A program made the position numbers and the translations under genes. Shown piece by piece: positions 24,342 to 34,301 of a DNA stretch of 64,000 nucleotides. The notes below the pieces were generated by a model that was not told the origin of the DNA, did not search any database, and saw only the letters and a list, made by a program, of their open reading frames with translations. Origin of the DNA: CBDDEI01 sp965226775 (GTDB taxonomy: Bacteria > Chloroflexota > Dehalococcoidia > SHYD01). The stretch covers positions 248,001 through 312,000 of the forward strand of contig CBDDEI010000002.1 of assembly GCA_965226775.1 (NCBI GenBank). Reading direction: 5' to 3'. Numbering within the stretch: the first letter of the stretch is position 1; the number at the start of each line of letters is the position of its first letter.

Positions 24342-24781
24342 ATGAGCAGAATCTTCTGGGACACAAACATCTTTGTAGAAGACTACCCCGTATTATCCAC
24401 CCACGCCTTTGAGTTACGAGAGCGCATGTTAGAAAGAAATGACCAACTCTTTACTTCAACCATGACCCTTGGAGAATTACTCATAAAACCGCTAGAGGTA
24501 GGAGATAAAGACGGCGTTCTGAAATATCAAACGTTGCACTGGCACGGCCACCCATTGAGCTGGCGGGTAGCGCGCGTCAGTCGGAAGGAAGAAGGGGTGA
24601 AGCGGTGCGCTCTAGGCGGCGGCGCACATTGGCCCGGAGCATAAGGCCGCCCGACGCCATTCAACTAGCCTGTGCCTCAACGGCAGACATCGATCTCTTT
24701 ATTACCAACGATGAGCGACTAAGCCAGAAGAACGTGCCCGGAATCCAGTTCTTAGTCTCGTTCGATAGTGCCTTTCTCTAA
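24342..24781 (+). pseudogene. PIN-domain ribonuclease gene disrupted by an inserted repeat
   Basis: The first about 64 codons encode the N-terminal half of a PIN domain (MSRIFWDTNIFVEDYPVL, FTSTMTLGELLIKPLE) with the first Asp and Glu of the acidic site. The C-terminal half appears after 24640 in another frame: RPPDAIQLACASTADIDLFI, TNDERLSQKNVPGIQFL, ending at TAA 24781, with the remaining acidic residues. Between them lies a 90-bp segment (24548-24637) copied from the end of the peptidase gene at 24926, replacing the missing middle of the PIN domain (roughly 35 residues). The protein cannot be made intact. PIN proteins act as VapC-type RNases. Confidence 0.75.
24548..24637 (+). repeat. About 90-bp duplicated segment, copy A (copy B at 24898-24985)
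   Basis: Copy A (24548-24637) and copy B (24898-24985) are direct repeats that differ at about five positions plus two single-base gaps. Copy B covers the last codons, stop codon and about 28 nt of the 3' flank of the M42 peptidase gene. Copy A sits within the broken PIN gene. There is no transposase, no terminal inverted repeat and no obvious target duplication, so it looks like a short segmental duplication or template switch. Confidence 0.85.
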
Positions 24782-24925
24782 CGGCTTCCTTCACTACACA
24801 CCTCCCATGGGCCACAGCCGTCCTGTAGCCTCACCCTACTAGTACGTGGCCTGGCAACGCGTGGGAGTGACCGGACACACCAAAGAAAGCAGCGCCGCCA
24901 CCCTTGAGCTGGCGGGTACTGCGCG

Positions 24926-26053
24926 TCAGTCGGAAGGAAGAACGGGTGAAGCAGTGCGCTCTAGGCGGCGGCGCACACTGGCCGGCACTTGGCCGTAGCG
25001 CTCCCGGAGCGTATTGCTGATAGGCTCGGCGCACGCCTCTGCTGCGGCAAGGAGCAGCGCGCCCGCTCCCGCAAAGTCACTCCGGTGGATGTTCTCCAGA
25101 GAAAGCGTGCCGTCGTCGCCCATATTGTGATAGTTGCCCAGAGGCAGGGCCACCCCGGTAGTGGTGTAGCCAAACGCGCTGAACATAGTAGCCTCGCAGG
25201 TGCCGCCGTTCATGAGCTGGCGCTGCACCTTGAACCCCTGGTCGGTCTCCCGCAGCCGGGCCCAGCCCGCGTGCAGGATCGCCTCGGCCTCTGCATGAAA
25301 GGTGCTGCGAAAATCGCCCACGCGGATAACCGGACCGCCGCCCTGCACCGCGCCGGGGAGGGTGCGGCTGGCCTCTACGGACACAATGAGCGTGCGCTTG
25401 GGTATGCGGCGGCTCCGCGCAACCAACGCCGCGCCTTGCAGGCCCACCTCCTCAGCGCGCGTGAAAACGCCGTAGAAGTCCGCCGGACCGCCGTGCTCCT
25501 GCAAACGGGCGAGGGTCGAGAGGGTGAGCGCACAGCCGCCCAGGTCGTCCACTGCTCGCAGGTGCAGGTAGTCACCACGCACCTCAAAGTCGGCCATCTC
25601 CCACACACCCCAATCGTCCGGCTCTAGTGCGCTCTCTGCCTGGATAGAGAGCGTGGTGCGCGCCGTCGCAGGATCAGTGGTGGCTTCAACTAAGCGGCCT
25701 GGAACGACCCCTGCTTTGCTCATGACCCGCAGCGCGGTGTTGGGCGTGAGATAGGGTACCAGCGCTGTGCCGCCGCCCAAGAGCAGCGCCTGGTGCTCAC
25801 CACGGTCATGGGCGATCACCTCAAATGCTGGGTGATCCATGTGGGCCACCAACGCCACCGGGCGATGCGCCTGGCCCCGGACGTAATGGGCGATGATGTT
25901 GCCGTAACGGTCCACGTGATATGGGACGCCGAGGAGTGCTAGGTGCGCCTTGATAACGCCTGCGACTCCCTCCTCATGGAAGGGCGCTGCGGGATGGGCA
26001 GCCAGTTCTTGGAGCGTCTGCTCCGCGGCTATAGCGGGGTCAGCAGCAGCCAT
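24926..26053 (-). CDS. M42-family metallopeptidase (aminopeptidase-like)
   Basis: A 375-residue di-metal peptidase of the M42/M20 clan. Metal-site motifs in order are VALVAHMDHPAFEVI (first His/Asp), LRAVDDLGGCALTL (bridging Asp), VFTRAEEVGLQGA (catalytic Glu pair), LIVSVEAS (Asp replaced by Glu, as allowed) and LPLGNYHNMGDDG (last His). M42 enzymes are large tetrahedral aminopeptidases or deblocking enzymes acting on cytoplasmic peptides. The 3' end is the source of the 90-bp repeat found in the PIN pseudogene. The next plus-strand features lie past its stop, so the 3' ends face the broken genes. Confidence 0.84.
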   Translation of the reverse strand: MAAADPAIAAEQTLQELAAHPAAPFHEEGVAGVIKAHLALLGVPYHVDRYGNIIAHYVRGQAHRPVALVAHMDHPAFEVIAHDRGEHQALLLGGGTALVPYLTPNTALRVMSKAGVVPGRLVEATTDPATARTTLSIQAESALEPDDWGVWEMADFEVRGDYLHLRAVDDLGGCALTLSTLARLQEHGGPADFYGVFTRAEEVGLQGAALVARSRRIPKRTLIVSVEASRTLPGAVQGGGPVIRVGDFRSTFHAEAEAILHAGWARLRETDQGFKVQRQLMNGGTCEATMFSAFGYTTTGVALPLGNYHNMGDDGTLSLENIHRSDFAGAGALLLAAAEACAEPISNTLRERYGQVPASVRRRLERTASPVLPSD

Positions 26054-26112
26054 AGGGGCCTTTCTAGGGAGAGCGTTGCGCCTCCCTGGGCGTCTGATGA
26101 TGCCCGGAGCGC

Positions 26113-27249
26113 CTAAATCACCTCACGCATCACGAGGAACAGATGATAGTAGAGCTTAGACACTTCCCGCAAGAGCTCGGAACCCTCTGCACTGGCATCG
26201 GGATGCATGTGCTTGAACAGTGAAAACTCCGTGTAGTGCTTGTCTGGGTAGCCTGCCAGCGCGTCTAAGAGCCGCCGGCTTTCCGTGTGCGGGATGTAGG
26301 TGTCGTTGCGGTCATGCATGATGAAGATCTGCGCCTCTAGCCGCTCCAAGGAGCCGTTAAGCGATAGCCGCTCGAAACGCTCTCGCATAGACTGCGGCAG
26401 CGCCTTATACAGCGCATCGTACCGCTCGGGATCGTCGTTCGTGACGATATCGTACACAGCCCGCGCCTCCTGGGAGAGGAACGTCAGCTCATAATCACTG
26501 AGCAGCGTGCCCCGCGCTACTACCTGCCCCATCATCGCCCGTTCTTCGGGGGAAGTCAGCGCTGCGCCGAACTGCTGCAACAACCACAGGTACGCATCGG
26601 CGTTCGGCTCCCATGTCTCCACGGTATCCCCAACTGCTATCTGATGTGTGGTCATCGCGCTGAGCAAGCTTCTCGCGGAGTAGTATCCAGCAAAGAAGTT
26701 CACAAACTTCACCTGGGCGCTGATACGCGGATCCGCCGCCGCCAGCAGCGATACCGATGACCCAACACAGTACCCAACAAAGCCAACCCGATCGGGATCG
26801 GTGTAAGCAGCATCTCGGAGATAGCTGAACGCGCCTACCAGCAGATCCACCTCTTGCAGGGTCAGCACCCCCTCCTGCAACTGCGCCGGCGCCGCCACCA
26901 GCACGACCACCCCTTCTCGGGCCAGCGCCCTCGCAAAGCGGTGGAGGGTTGAGTCCTCCATGTCCGGGTTGATGCCCAGGAACATGAGGATTGCGCCGTG
27001 CTGGTTATCGTCGTCAGGGCGGTAGAGCACGCCGTTGCCTGTGCCGCCGGAGTAGGGGAACTGGACGCGCTGCTCTAACGGCGCAGTTGTGAAACGCTCT
27101 AGCGGCTGTACGGGCGCGTTGGGCAGCACTTCCGGCAGCAGCAGCGCGGTGGCGATGGCCGCACGGCCTTCCCGGGTGACCATCAGGATCACGCTCATTG
27201 CCGTTAAGAGCAGCAAGAGTCCTATGAAGAGGTTTCTGAGAAAGGTCAT
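26113..27249 (-). CDS. Alpha/beta hydrolase (dienelactone-hydrolase-like) with N-terminal anchor
   Basis: A 378-residue protein with a hydrophobic N-terminal segment (FLRNLFIGLLLLLTAMSVIL) acting as signal anchor and an external alpha/beta-hydrolase domain. The nucleophile elbow is VGFVGYCVGSSVSLLAAAD, with Cys in the position of the usual Ser (GxCxG), as in dienelactone hydrolases. A likely acid lies in MHDRNDTYIPHTESRRL and the His in FKHMHPDASAEG. The middle part (about 190-290) is an insert that I cannot match. The substrate is unknown. It lies 60 nt upstream of the peptidase gene. Confidence 0.72.
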   Translation of the reverse strand: MTFLRNLFIGLLLLLTAMSVILMVTREGRAAIATALLLPEVLPNAPVQPLERFTTAPLEQRVQFPYSGGTGNGVLYRPDDDNQHGAILMFLGINPDMEDSTLHRFARALAREGVVVLVAAPAQLQEGVLTLQEVDLLVGAFSYLRDAAYTDPDRVGFVGYCVGSSVSLLAAADPRISAQVKFVNFFAGYYSARSLLSAMTTHQIAVGDTVETWEPNADAYLWLLQQFGAALTSPEERAMMGQVVARGTLLSDYELTFLSQEARAVYDIVTNDDPERYDALYKALPQSMRERFERLSLNGSLERLEAQIFIMHDRNDTYIPHTESRRLLDALAGYPDKHYTEFSLFKHMHPDASAEGSELLREVSKLYYHLFLVMREVI

Positions 27250-27350
27250 AGTTCTACAGCTACTAAAGCCGCCTCTCCTTCACGATGGAAGCGTTCATGC
27301 GTATTACGTTGACAGGCGAGCAAGGCTGTCCATAAGATACGTCCGTGGGT

Positions 27351-27426
27351 GCGGGTGTAGCTCAGCTGGCAGAGCGCTTGCTTCCCAAGCAAGATGTCGA
27401 GGGTTCGAATCCCTTCACCCGCTCCA
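27351..27426 (+). tRNA. tRNA-Gly (anticodon CCC)
   Basis: A complete cloverleaf: acceptor GCGGGTG paired with CACCCGC, D-arm GCTCAGCTGGCAGAGC, anticodon stem CTTGC/GCAAG around the loop TTCCCAA (anticodon CCC), T-arm GAGGGTTCGAATCCCTT, discriminator T and an encoded CCA (27424-27426). It reads GGG codons, which are common in this GC-rich sequence. Confidence 0.95.
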
Positions 27427-27548
27427 GGAGTCTTTGCTGTATATCATACAAGACCCCGCCTCAGCATGGAGCATCCAACCACCCAGTGATGCTCTCTTTG
27501 CTATCCCCAGTTCTAGCGGCGCACAAAGCGACCCTTCCTAAACAGTAG

Positions 27549-28175
27549 ATGCACCCTTCCCTCGTCGCCTGGCAGCAACCTACTGACGCCGCAGCGGAGG
27601 CCTTCCGCCAGCTCAGCGCTATCGTCGCGGCCGCGCCTGATAGCGCGCTCAAGAGCATCGGGGTCACAGCGCCGACGGACGGCACGGGAAGGAGCGCTGT
27701 GGCCGCCAATCTGGCCGTAGCTCTGACCCAGAGCGGCAAGCGGGTAACCCTGGTGGACGGCGACTTGCGAATGCCCACGCTCCACACCCTCTTCGAGGCC
27801 GATAACACCGCCGGATTGAGCGCGGTCCTCCTTGGCAGCGCGGATGCCCGGGCTGCTCTCCGGGACAGCGGCATCCCGCAGCTTGCCCTGTTGCCCGCCG
27901 GACCCGCAACCCAGGACTCCCACCAACTCCTGGCCGGCCCAGCCAAAGCCACGCTGCTCCAATCCCTGACACAGCAGGCAGACTACGTTGTCCTGAACCT
28001 ACCGCCGGTGCTCGGCCGCAGCGATGCGTTAGAGCTCGCGCCGTTACTGGATGGCGTGTTCCTGCTGTTGAGAGCGGGCTCCAGCAGCACAGCAGACGGG
28101 CAGAAGGCCGCAAGCCTGCTCCGGCAAGTGAACGTCAATGTTCTTGGCATTCTCCTGAGCAACGCCGCTCCGTGA
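27549..28175 (+). CDS. CpsD/CapB-type ATPase with degenerate Walker motifs
   Basis: A 208-residue MinD/ParA-like protein resembling the bacterial tyrosine kinases that control polysaccharide export. Domain order matches: EAFRQLSAIVAAAP (the EAxRxLRTNI-like start), Walker A at 41-50, Walker A' VTLVDGDLRMPTLH (68-79), and a Walker B-like YVVLNLPPVLGRSDAL. Two key residues are altered: the Walker A lysine is Arg48 (PTDGTGRSA) and the Walker B Asp is Asn150 (LNLPP, usually DxPP). It also lacks the tyrosine-rich tail and the Wzz membrane partner is not next to it. It may bind but not hydrolyse nucleotide. It heads the glycan-type array. Confidence 0.7.
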   Translation: MHPSLVAWQQPTDAAAEAFRQLSAIVAAAPDSALKSIGVTAPTDGTGRSAVAANLAVALTQSGKRVTLVDGDLRMPTLHTLFEADNTAGLSAVLLGSADARAALRDSGIPQLALLPAGPATQDSHQLLAGPAKATLLQSLTQQADYVVLNLPPVLGRSDALELAPLLDGVFLLLRAGSSSTADGQKAASLLRQVNVNVLGILLSNAAP

Positions 28176-28232
28176 GCCGGTCGTCTAGCTCCGCTGCCGC
28201 ATCTCCTCCACTATCGCATCACCCTGGCTACC

Positions 28233-29833
28233 GTGTCCCGTAACCTCCCAACGTGGTTCTGGGGCTGGTCCGCAGCCGTCCTGGCGGCAGCAGCGCTACC
28301 CTACCTGCTCGCGTGGGCGCTGGCGCCTAACGGCTACCAGTTTACCGGCATGCTGGCGAACCCCCAGGACGGCTACTCCTATGTGGCCAAGATACGCCTG
28401 GCCGCCGAGGGCGGCTCGAGCGGCTGGAGCGGCTGGCTGCCCTACGCCATCCATGCCTATGGCGATGCCCCCATCTATCCGCAGTACGTGCTTTTGGGGA
28501 AGGTGAGCGCCGTCACTGGCGCACCGCCAGTTTTGGTCTATCATGGCGCAAGGGTTGCCGCCGCGGCGTTCCTGTTAGCCATGACCTTGCTCCTACTCAA
28601 TCAACTTATCAAAAGCGAAGAGGCGCGCAAGACCGCGTTCATCTTTGCTGCGGTTGGGGGTGGCCTCACCTGGCTCACCGTGCCCTTTGGCGCGCTGGGA
28701 TCAGACGTTACCATCCCCGAGTCGACGACCTTCGGCGGCAGCTTCGCTAACCCCCACTTCCCTATGGCAACCGGCCTGCTGTTCCTGGTGGCGATGGCAG
28801 CCCTCCGAGGCCCCCTCAGCAGCCCGCGCCTCGCCTTCACCGGCCTCCTCGCGAACCTCGCCGCCATCGCTATGCAGCCCTTCCTGTGGGTTACCCAGGT
28901 GGCGGTCGGCAGCGTATGGGCGGCGCTCATGATAGGCAAGGGGCGCACAACCCCCTCAGCCGTGCTGGCGCGCTGGCTATCGGCGGCTCTCCTCCTGGCC
29001 CCGTCGGCCCTCCTGCTGCTGCTTCTGGCGCGCGCGCTCTACGGAGACCCCGTCCTAGCCCAGTGGAGCGCGCAGAATGTGACGCTCTCGCCACCGCCTG
29101 CCACTTATCTCATTGGCTATGGCGCGCTGCTGCCTCCTGCGCTGGCGGGCCTGTGGACGCTGTGGCGCACACCGGACGAGGCGGGGTGCCCCCTCGCGCC
29201 GCGCTCTTCGTCATCGCGTGGGCTGTCGCCGGATGCGCGCTGCTCTACGCGCCCGCGCCCTTCCAGCGCCGCCTCAGTGAGGGCTTGCAGCTTCCCATCG
29301 CCGTCTTGGCCGCAGCCGGGATTCACAGTCCGCTGCTCGCCGCCCTGGGCGAAGCGTGGCGTAGGAGGACACGGCTGCTGGTTACGGCCATCGGGTGCGC
29401 GAGCATCTTCTGGCTCACCTACACCAGCGTGGCGGGCGCGCTCCTGCTGCGGGACGGCTTCTACTTGAGCGACGATGATGCCGCGGCCCTGACCTGGCTG
29501 ACCGACAACGCTATCCGCGACGACCTGCTGCTGGCCGCGCCCGTCATCGGCAACGTCGCGCCGGTCTACGGTCCCGCCCGCGTCTACTGGGGCCATCCCT
29601 ATGAGACGCCCACCGCGGCCTTGCGAGAAGCCGCCGTACGCCGCTTCTACCAGCCCGAGACTGCAACCGCCGAGCGCTGCCGCATCCTAACCGAAGGCGA
29701 TGTTACTCTCATCTACGCGGGCCCAAACGAGGCGCGTCTAGGCGGCGCAAGGCTGGACGATCAGGCGCTGGGGCTGGCATCGGTCTACGAAAATTCGAGC
29801 GTCACCATCTATCAGCGCGCGTCCGCCTGCTAG
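28233..29833 (+). pseudogene. Polytopic membrane protein of glycosyltransferase type, one frameshift
   Basis: The first frame (28233-about 29185) starts with GTG and encodes an N-terminal anchor, a lumenal motif NPQDGYSYVAKIRLAAEG and several membrane segments. The protein continues in a second frame from about 29185 (ALFVIAWAVAGCALLYAPAP) to the TAG at 29833, with a C-terminal soluble part (DDDAAALTWLTDNAIRDDLL, YWGHPYETP). Adding one G to GGGG at 29183-29186 would join them (EAGVPPRAALF), giving about 534 residues. Layout fits a PMT/GT-C-like transferase, but no catalytic acidic pair can be confirmed. The frameshift may be an assembly indel. No product is certain. Confidence 0.65.
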
Positions 29834-29856
29834 ATACGGACACTGGACACCGAGCC

Positions 29857-32154
29857 GTGACACTCCTGCGCGAGACCATTTTCACCAGCCGCTTGGCCGC
29901 ACCGTTAGCCCTGGCAGCGCTCCCTGTCCTCTTCTTCTGGCGGCTCACCTTCCTGAGTGAGACCCTCTACTGGGGAACCCCCTTGCTCCAGTTCTACCCT
30001 TGGCGGTCTTTTGCTGTGCAGGAGTATCTCAGTGGACAGATACCACTCTGGAATCCTCACGTGGGCCTGGGCGCGCCCCTGGCGGCCAACCTCCAGAGCG
30101 CTGTCTTCTATCCCCTAAACTTGGTCTATCTCCTTATCCCCATTGAGCGAGCTATGACGGTCACGGTAGTGGGCCACATCGCGCTGGCCGGCCTCTTTTG
30201 CTACGGATTTGCCCGTCTTTTGGGGTTTAGCAAAGCCGGCGCATTCGTAACCGGGCTGACCTTTATGTTCAGCGGCTACGTGGTGGTAAGGGCGGGCTTC
30301 TTGAGCATGACCAGCGTGGTCGCGTGGCTCCCCGCGCTGCTCTGGAGCATCGAGGGCTTGCTCCGTGCTCATGCAGGTGGGCGTCGCAGCAGCGTTGCGT
30401 GCTGGCTGTGCGGCCTCGCGGCCATCACCGCGATGACGCTCTTGGCCGGCCACGCGCAGCTCGCGGCCTACAGTCTGGCGGCGGCGAGCGCGTACCTCCT
30501 TGCCCGCTCCTGGTCTCGCTGGGGGCAGATGGCGACTGCCGGCGCGGGCCTCGCGCTGGGCGCGGCGCTGGCGGCGGTGCAGCTTCTTCCGACGCTTGAG
30601 CTAGCGCGCTACTCGGAGCGCCAGTCCGGCGTGGCCTACGATGTAGCCACTAGCTCATCACTGTGGCCGGGGCAGCTTCTGGGCCTCCTCTTCCCCAGCT
30701 TCTTCGGCAGCCAGGCCGCCGGCGATTGGTGGGGGCCCGGACCCTTCTGGGACGGCGCGGTCTACGTGGGCGTCCTGCCTTTGCTGCTGGCCTGCTACGG
30801 ACTACGCTTTGCGCCCAGGGGGCAGGCTTGGTTCTTCGGAGGACTGGCTCTCCTGGGCGCGTTCCTGGCGCTGGGACGATACAACCCGGTCTTCCCCTTC
30901 TTTTTCGACAACGTCCCCGGCATGAACCTCTTTCAAGGCCCGGCCCGCTTCTGGCTCTGGTGCACTCTTGCCGCGGCCATCCTGGCCGGCTATGGCTGGG
31001 AGGGCCTCCGGTCGCGCCTCAGTCCCGGCGGCTGGCGCTGTGGGCCCTGTTGCGGCGGCGGTCGGCCTAGGCGTCATCGGCGCATCCGCCGGCGCAAGCT
31101 TCGTACTGCCGCCCAGCACTGCGTTTGGCGCAGCGGCTATGGGCGGCGCTTGGCTCCTGGCGACGGGACTCCTCCTCAGTGTGCCGCGAGCGCGCTTCCC
31201 CCGTCTCTGGTCCGCGTACGCGCTCATGCTTATCCTCGCCGACCTCTCTATCTTCGGAATGCCCCTAAACACAACTACAAACGCGCAGCTCTATGAGTCG
31301 CCATCCAGCGCTGCGGCCCTTGCGCGGCGGACTGAAGCCGGCCTCGACCGCATCTACACGCCCGAGACTACTTATCAGTGGCTCCAGGAGCGCTACTTTA
31401 ACTTGCGGGCCTTCCCTGCGGGCGACTGGCAGGACTTGCAGCGGCTGCGCGATGCGGCCATGCCCAACCTTGCCACCGCCGAGGGCCTGTACGAGGTCTA
31501 CAACTACGACCCGCTCCGGCTGGAGCGCCCGCTCCTGGTCATGCGAGCCGCGGAGCCCAGGGATTCCAAAGCCCCCTGCTGGACATGCTGGGGGCGCGCT
31601 ACATGCAGACGCCTGCGGAGCCGGCAGTGGATGCGGATAGAGAGGGGAACGCCTTGGTCGTCCCACAGAAGCGCGCACGTCCCCTCCCGCGGGCCTACGT
31701 GGTATCGCACGTCTTGAGCGTCCCCACCAAAGCCGCTGCCCTAGCAGCCATCTCTGACCCAGCCTTCGACCCCGCTGCGACGGCCTTCGTGGAGAGCGGG
31801 CATCCTGTGCCTGAGGGCCGGCCCGGCGCGCTCCAGGCAGCCCGCATCGTGGAGTACGGCCCCCAGCGCGTGGTTATTGAGACGCCGGCCGCGGACGCGC
31901 CTGGCCTCTTAGTCCTGTCCGACGCCTACTACCCCGGCTGGCGCGCAGAGATTGACGGCCGCGCCGCCGACATTCTTCCGACGAACGTGGCCCTGCGCGG
32001 TGTGCTGCTTGCCGGCGGACCCCACCGCGTTGTCTTCCAGTACGATCCCCGCAGCTTCAAGATAGGGCTCACCGTCACCACCCTCGCGCTTGTTCTGCTG
32101 ACGGCCATCGCGGTCTGGGGCTTGCGCGCCTACCGCATGGAGCAGCCGGCATGA
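29857..32154 (+). pseudogene. YfhO-family membrane protein with two frameshifts
   Basis: A YfhO-type protein of about 765 residues, with more than ten membrane segments and a C-terminal extracellular domain. Recognisable YfhO features are LFFWRLTFLSETLYWGTPLL, FYPWRSFAVQEYLSGQIPLW, NPHVGLGAPLAANLQSAVFY, FPSFFGS and, near the end, LSDAYYPGWRAEIDGR. Two frameshifts interrupt it: near 31025-31045 and at GGG 31560-31562. Adding one G at the second gives RGFQSPLLDMLGARYM, the typical family end of the membrane part. The shifts cancel, so the start and end are in the same frame. YfhO is linked to lipoteichoic acid glycosylation in Firmicutes. Real decay or sequencing error cannot be told apart. Confidence 0.75.
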
Positions 32155-34301
32155 CCATGGAAACATCTGCGGACACCCCAAGGAGCACAGGCGCGCCCCG
32201 CACACTGCTAGTCTTTGGGTTGCTGGCCTGGGTGGCAATAGTCACCGCGGCCTTCTACGCCGTCCACACTCCCATCTCACCGGCGATGGCTCAGGCCGGC
32301 CCGCTCTGGAGCACCCTCAGCGGTGGAGCCACTGCCGCTGCGCTGCTCCGCACTGCTCAAGACCTCGCAGCAGTCTTGGCGATAACTGTACTTGCGGTGG
32401 GCGCAGGTTCGCTCCTGCTGCAGCTCATCCTCCGCGGCCGCGTCATTGGCCACCTGGAGCGCTGGAGCTTCGGCGCGGCTCTGGGGCTTGGCCTGCTGGC
32501 CCACGCGTTCTTCCTGCTGGGGCTCGCGGGCGGGCTGCGTCCACTCCCCGCTTGGCTGCTCCTGGCCGTCTTTGCCGCGCTCGCCCTCGCCGGCTACATA
32601 CGCTGGCCCTGGCCCCCGTGGTCGCGGGCGCCGGCCCGTCACGATGAGCCGCCGCTGGGGTTGCTGCCGCGCGTTGTGCAGGGCTTTCTCCTCATCGCGC
32701 TCCTCCTCACCCTCACCAGAGCTCTCGCGCCTCCCGTAGCCTGGGATAGCCACGTCTACCACCTCACCGCGCCGCTGCAGTACCTGGAGCAGGGAAAGAT
32801 TACCGCGGGCATTGACGTGCCCCATTTCTACTTCCCCGCGCTGGTGGAGCAGCTCTACACGCTGGGCCTGCTACTGCGGGGGGACACTGTTGCCCAGCCG
32901 CTACACCTCGTCCTCGCTGCGGTCGGATTCCTCGCGCTCTTCGGATTCCTGCGGCAGCGCCACGGCGCGCGCGTCGCCTGGCTTGGGGCCGGCATACTCG
33001 CATCGTCCATCAGCCTGTGGTCCCTGGCTGGCTACGCCTACGTCGAGTGGGGCCTCCTGGCGTTCTGCACCCTTGCTTTCTGGGCGCTCCGCAACGCGCT
33101 CGACCAGGAGCGCGCGTCGTGGCTCCTCGTCTCCGGCATCTGCTTGGGCCTCGCCCTGGGCGTCAAGTACACTGCGGCCTTCGTGGCGCTGGGATTGGGG
33201 AGCTACCTCCTCTGGACAACCATCAGGCGTGACACCCTCTTTGCCAAGTCCTTCCCCAACTGGCAGCACCTGGGCCTCTGGATGCTCACGGTCGCCACGG
33301 TAGCCAGCCCTTGGTATCTGAAGAACCTGGCCTTCACCGGCAACCCCTTCTATCCCTTCTTCTTTGGCGGCCGGAACTGGGACGCCTGGCGCGACGCGTG
33401 GTTCACCCGCTGGGGCACGGGGCTGCTCCAGGAGCCCGTGCGGCTGCTCACCGCGCCCTGGGACCTGGGCGTCCTTGCCAGCGAGGGCAGCCTTCTCTAC
33501 GACGTTTCCCTCTCGCCGCTCCTGCTCGGCTTCATGCCGCTGCTCCTGTTGCTGCGACGCGCCGCCGCCCCCTGGACGGCCTCGGCGCTGTGGGTGGCGC
33601 TGGTGGCCTACGGCGGCTGGCTCTTGGGCGCAGCTCAGTCGGAGTTGCTGCTCCAGGGCCGCTTGCTGCTGCCCGCGCTGCCCCTCTTAGCCGCCGCGCT
33701 GGCCGTGGCGCTGGCGGAGAGCCGTCGCCTCGCGCTTCCCTGGCTGCGGACATCCTTCCTGCTGGAAGCCACCCTCGTCCTTGTGCTCACCCTTCAGGGC
33801 CTCACCCTGGTCTCCCACTGGGCGGCCGATCCACCGTTGCCCTACCTCGCGGGCGCAGAGAGCCGCGAGGTCTATCTTGAGCGACACCTGGGCGCGCATT
33901 ACCGTGCCCTCAACCACCTGAACCAGACCGTCTCACCGGAGGCCAGCGTCCTCTTCCTGTGGGAGCCGCGCACCTACCTCTGCCGCGTCCAGTGCCAGCC
34001 CGATGCGCTCCTCTACAACTGGCGAGACTTCCTCCGCCGCCATGAGGGGATCGACCCTGTCTACACCACGCTGCGGGAGCAGGGCTACACCCATATCCTG
34101 CTCAATGGCAGCGGGATGCGCTATTTCTCCACGCCGCCGCACGTGGAGCTGGGAGCGAGTCAGTTAGTGGACTTTGCCCGCTTCCAGTTGCGCTACCTGG
34201 AGCACGTGGCCGGCCCTACACTGGAGGAGATCCTGGCCGCGCCCAAGGGCGAGGTCGCCGGCCTTGAGTACACGCTGTATCACTTGCGGGACGCTGAGTA
34301 A
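32151..34301 (+). CDS. GT39/ArnT-like polytopic glycosyltransferase
   Basis: A 716-residue membrane protein with about 12 segments and a C-terminal soluble domain. The catalytic first loop reads AWDSHVYHLTAPLQYLEQGK, with an acidic residue in the position used by GT-C enzymes, followed by HFYFPALVEQLYTLGLLL; later segments carry LGLALGVKYTAAFVALGLGS and ASPWYLKNLAFTGNPFYPFF, all usual in PMT-like transferases that move sugars from polyprenyl phosphates at the outer membrane face. The acceptor is unknown. The ATG overlaps the stop of the YfhO-like gene in an ATGA arrangement, and its own TAA shares a base with the next start. Confidence 0.8.
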   Translation: MTMETSADTPRSTGAPRTLLVFGLLAWVAIVTAAFYAVHTPISPAMAQAGPLWSTLSGGATAAALLRTAQDLAAVLAITVLAVGAGSLLLQLILRGRVIGHLERWSFGAALGLGLLAHAFFLLGLAGGLRPLPAWLLLAVFAALALAGYIRWPWPPWSRAPARHDEPPLGLLPRVVQGFLLIALLLTLTRALAPPVAWDSHVYHLTAPLQYLEQGKITAGIDVPHFYFPALVEQLYTLGLLLRGDTVAQPLHLVLAAVGFLALFGFLRQRHGARVAWLGAGILASSISLWSLAGYAYVEWGLLAFCTLAFWALRNALDQERASWLLVSGICLGLALGVKYTAAFVALGLGSYLLWTTIRRDTLFAKSFPNWQHLGLWMLTVATVASPWYLKNLAFTGNPFYPFFFGGRNWDAWRDAWFTRWGTGLLQEPVRLLTAPWDLGVLASEGSLLYDVSLSPLLLGFMPLLLLLRRAAAPWTASALWVALVAYGGWLLGAAQSELLLQGRLLLPALPLLAAALAVALAESRRLALPWLRTSFLLEATLVLVLTLQGLTLVSHWAADPPLPYLAGAESREVYLERHLGAHYRALNHLNQTVSPEASVLFLWEPRTYLCRVQCQPDALLYNWRDFLRRHEGIDPVYTTLREQGYTHILLNGSGMRYFSTPPHVELGASQLVDFARFQLRYLEHVAGPTLEEILAAPKGEVAGLEYTLYHLRDAE

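Noticed and set aside
29183..29193. Programmed ribosomal frameshift in the membrane-protein gene
   Set aside because: No slippery heptamer with a downstream structure is evident; a one-base indel in GGGG is simpler.
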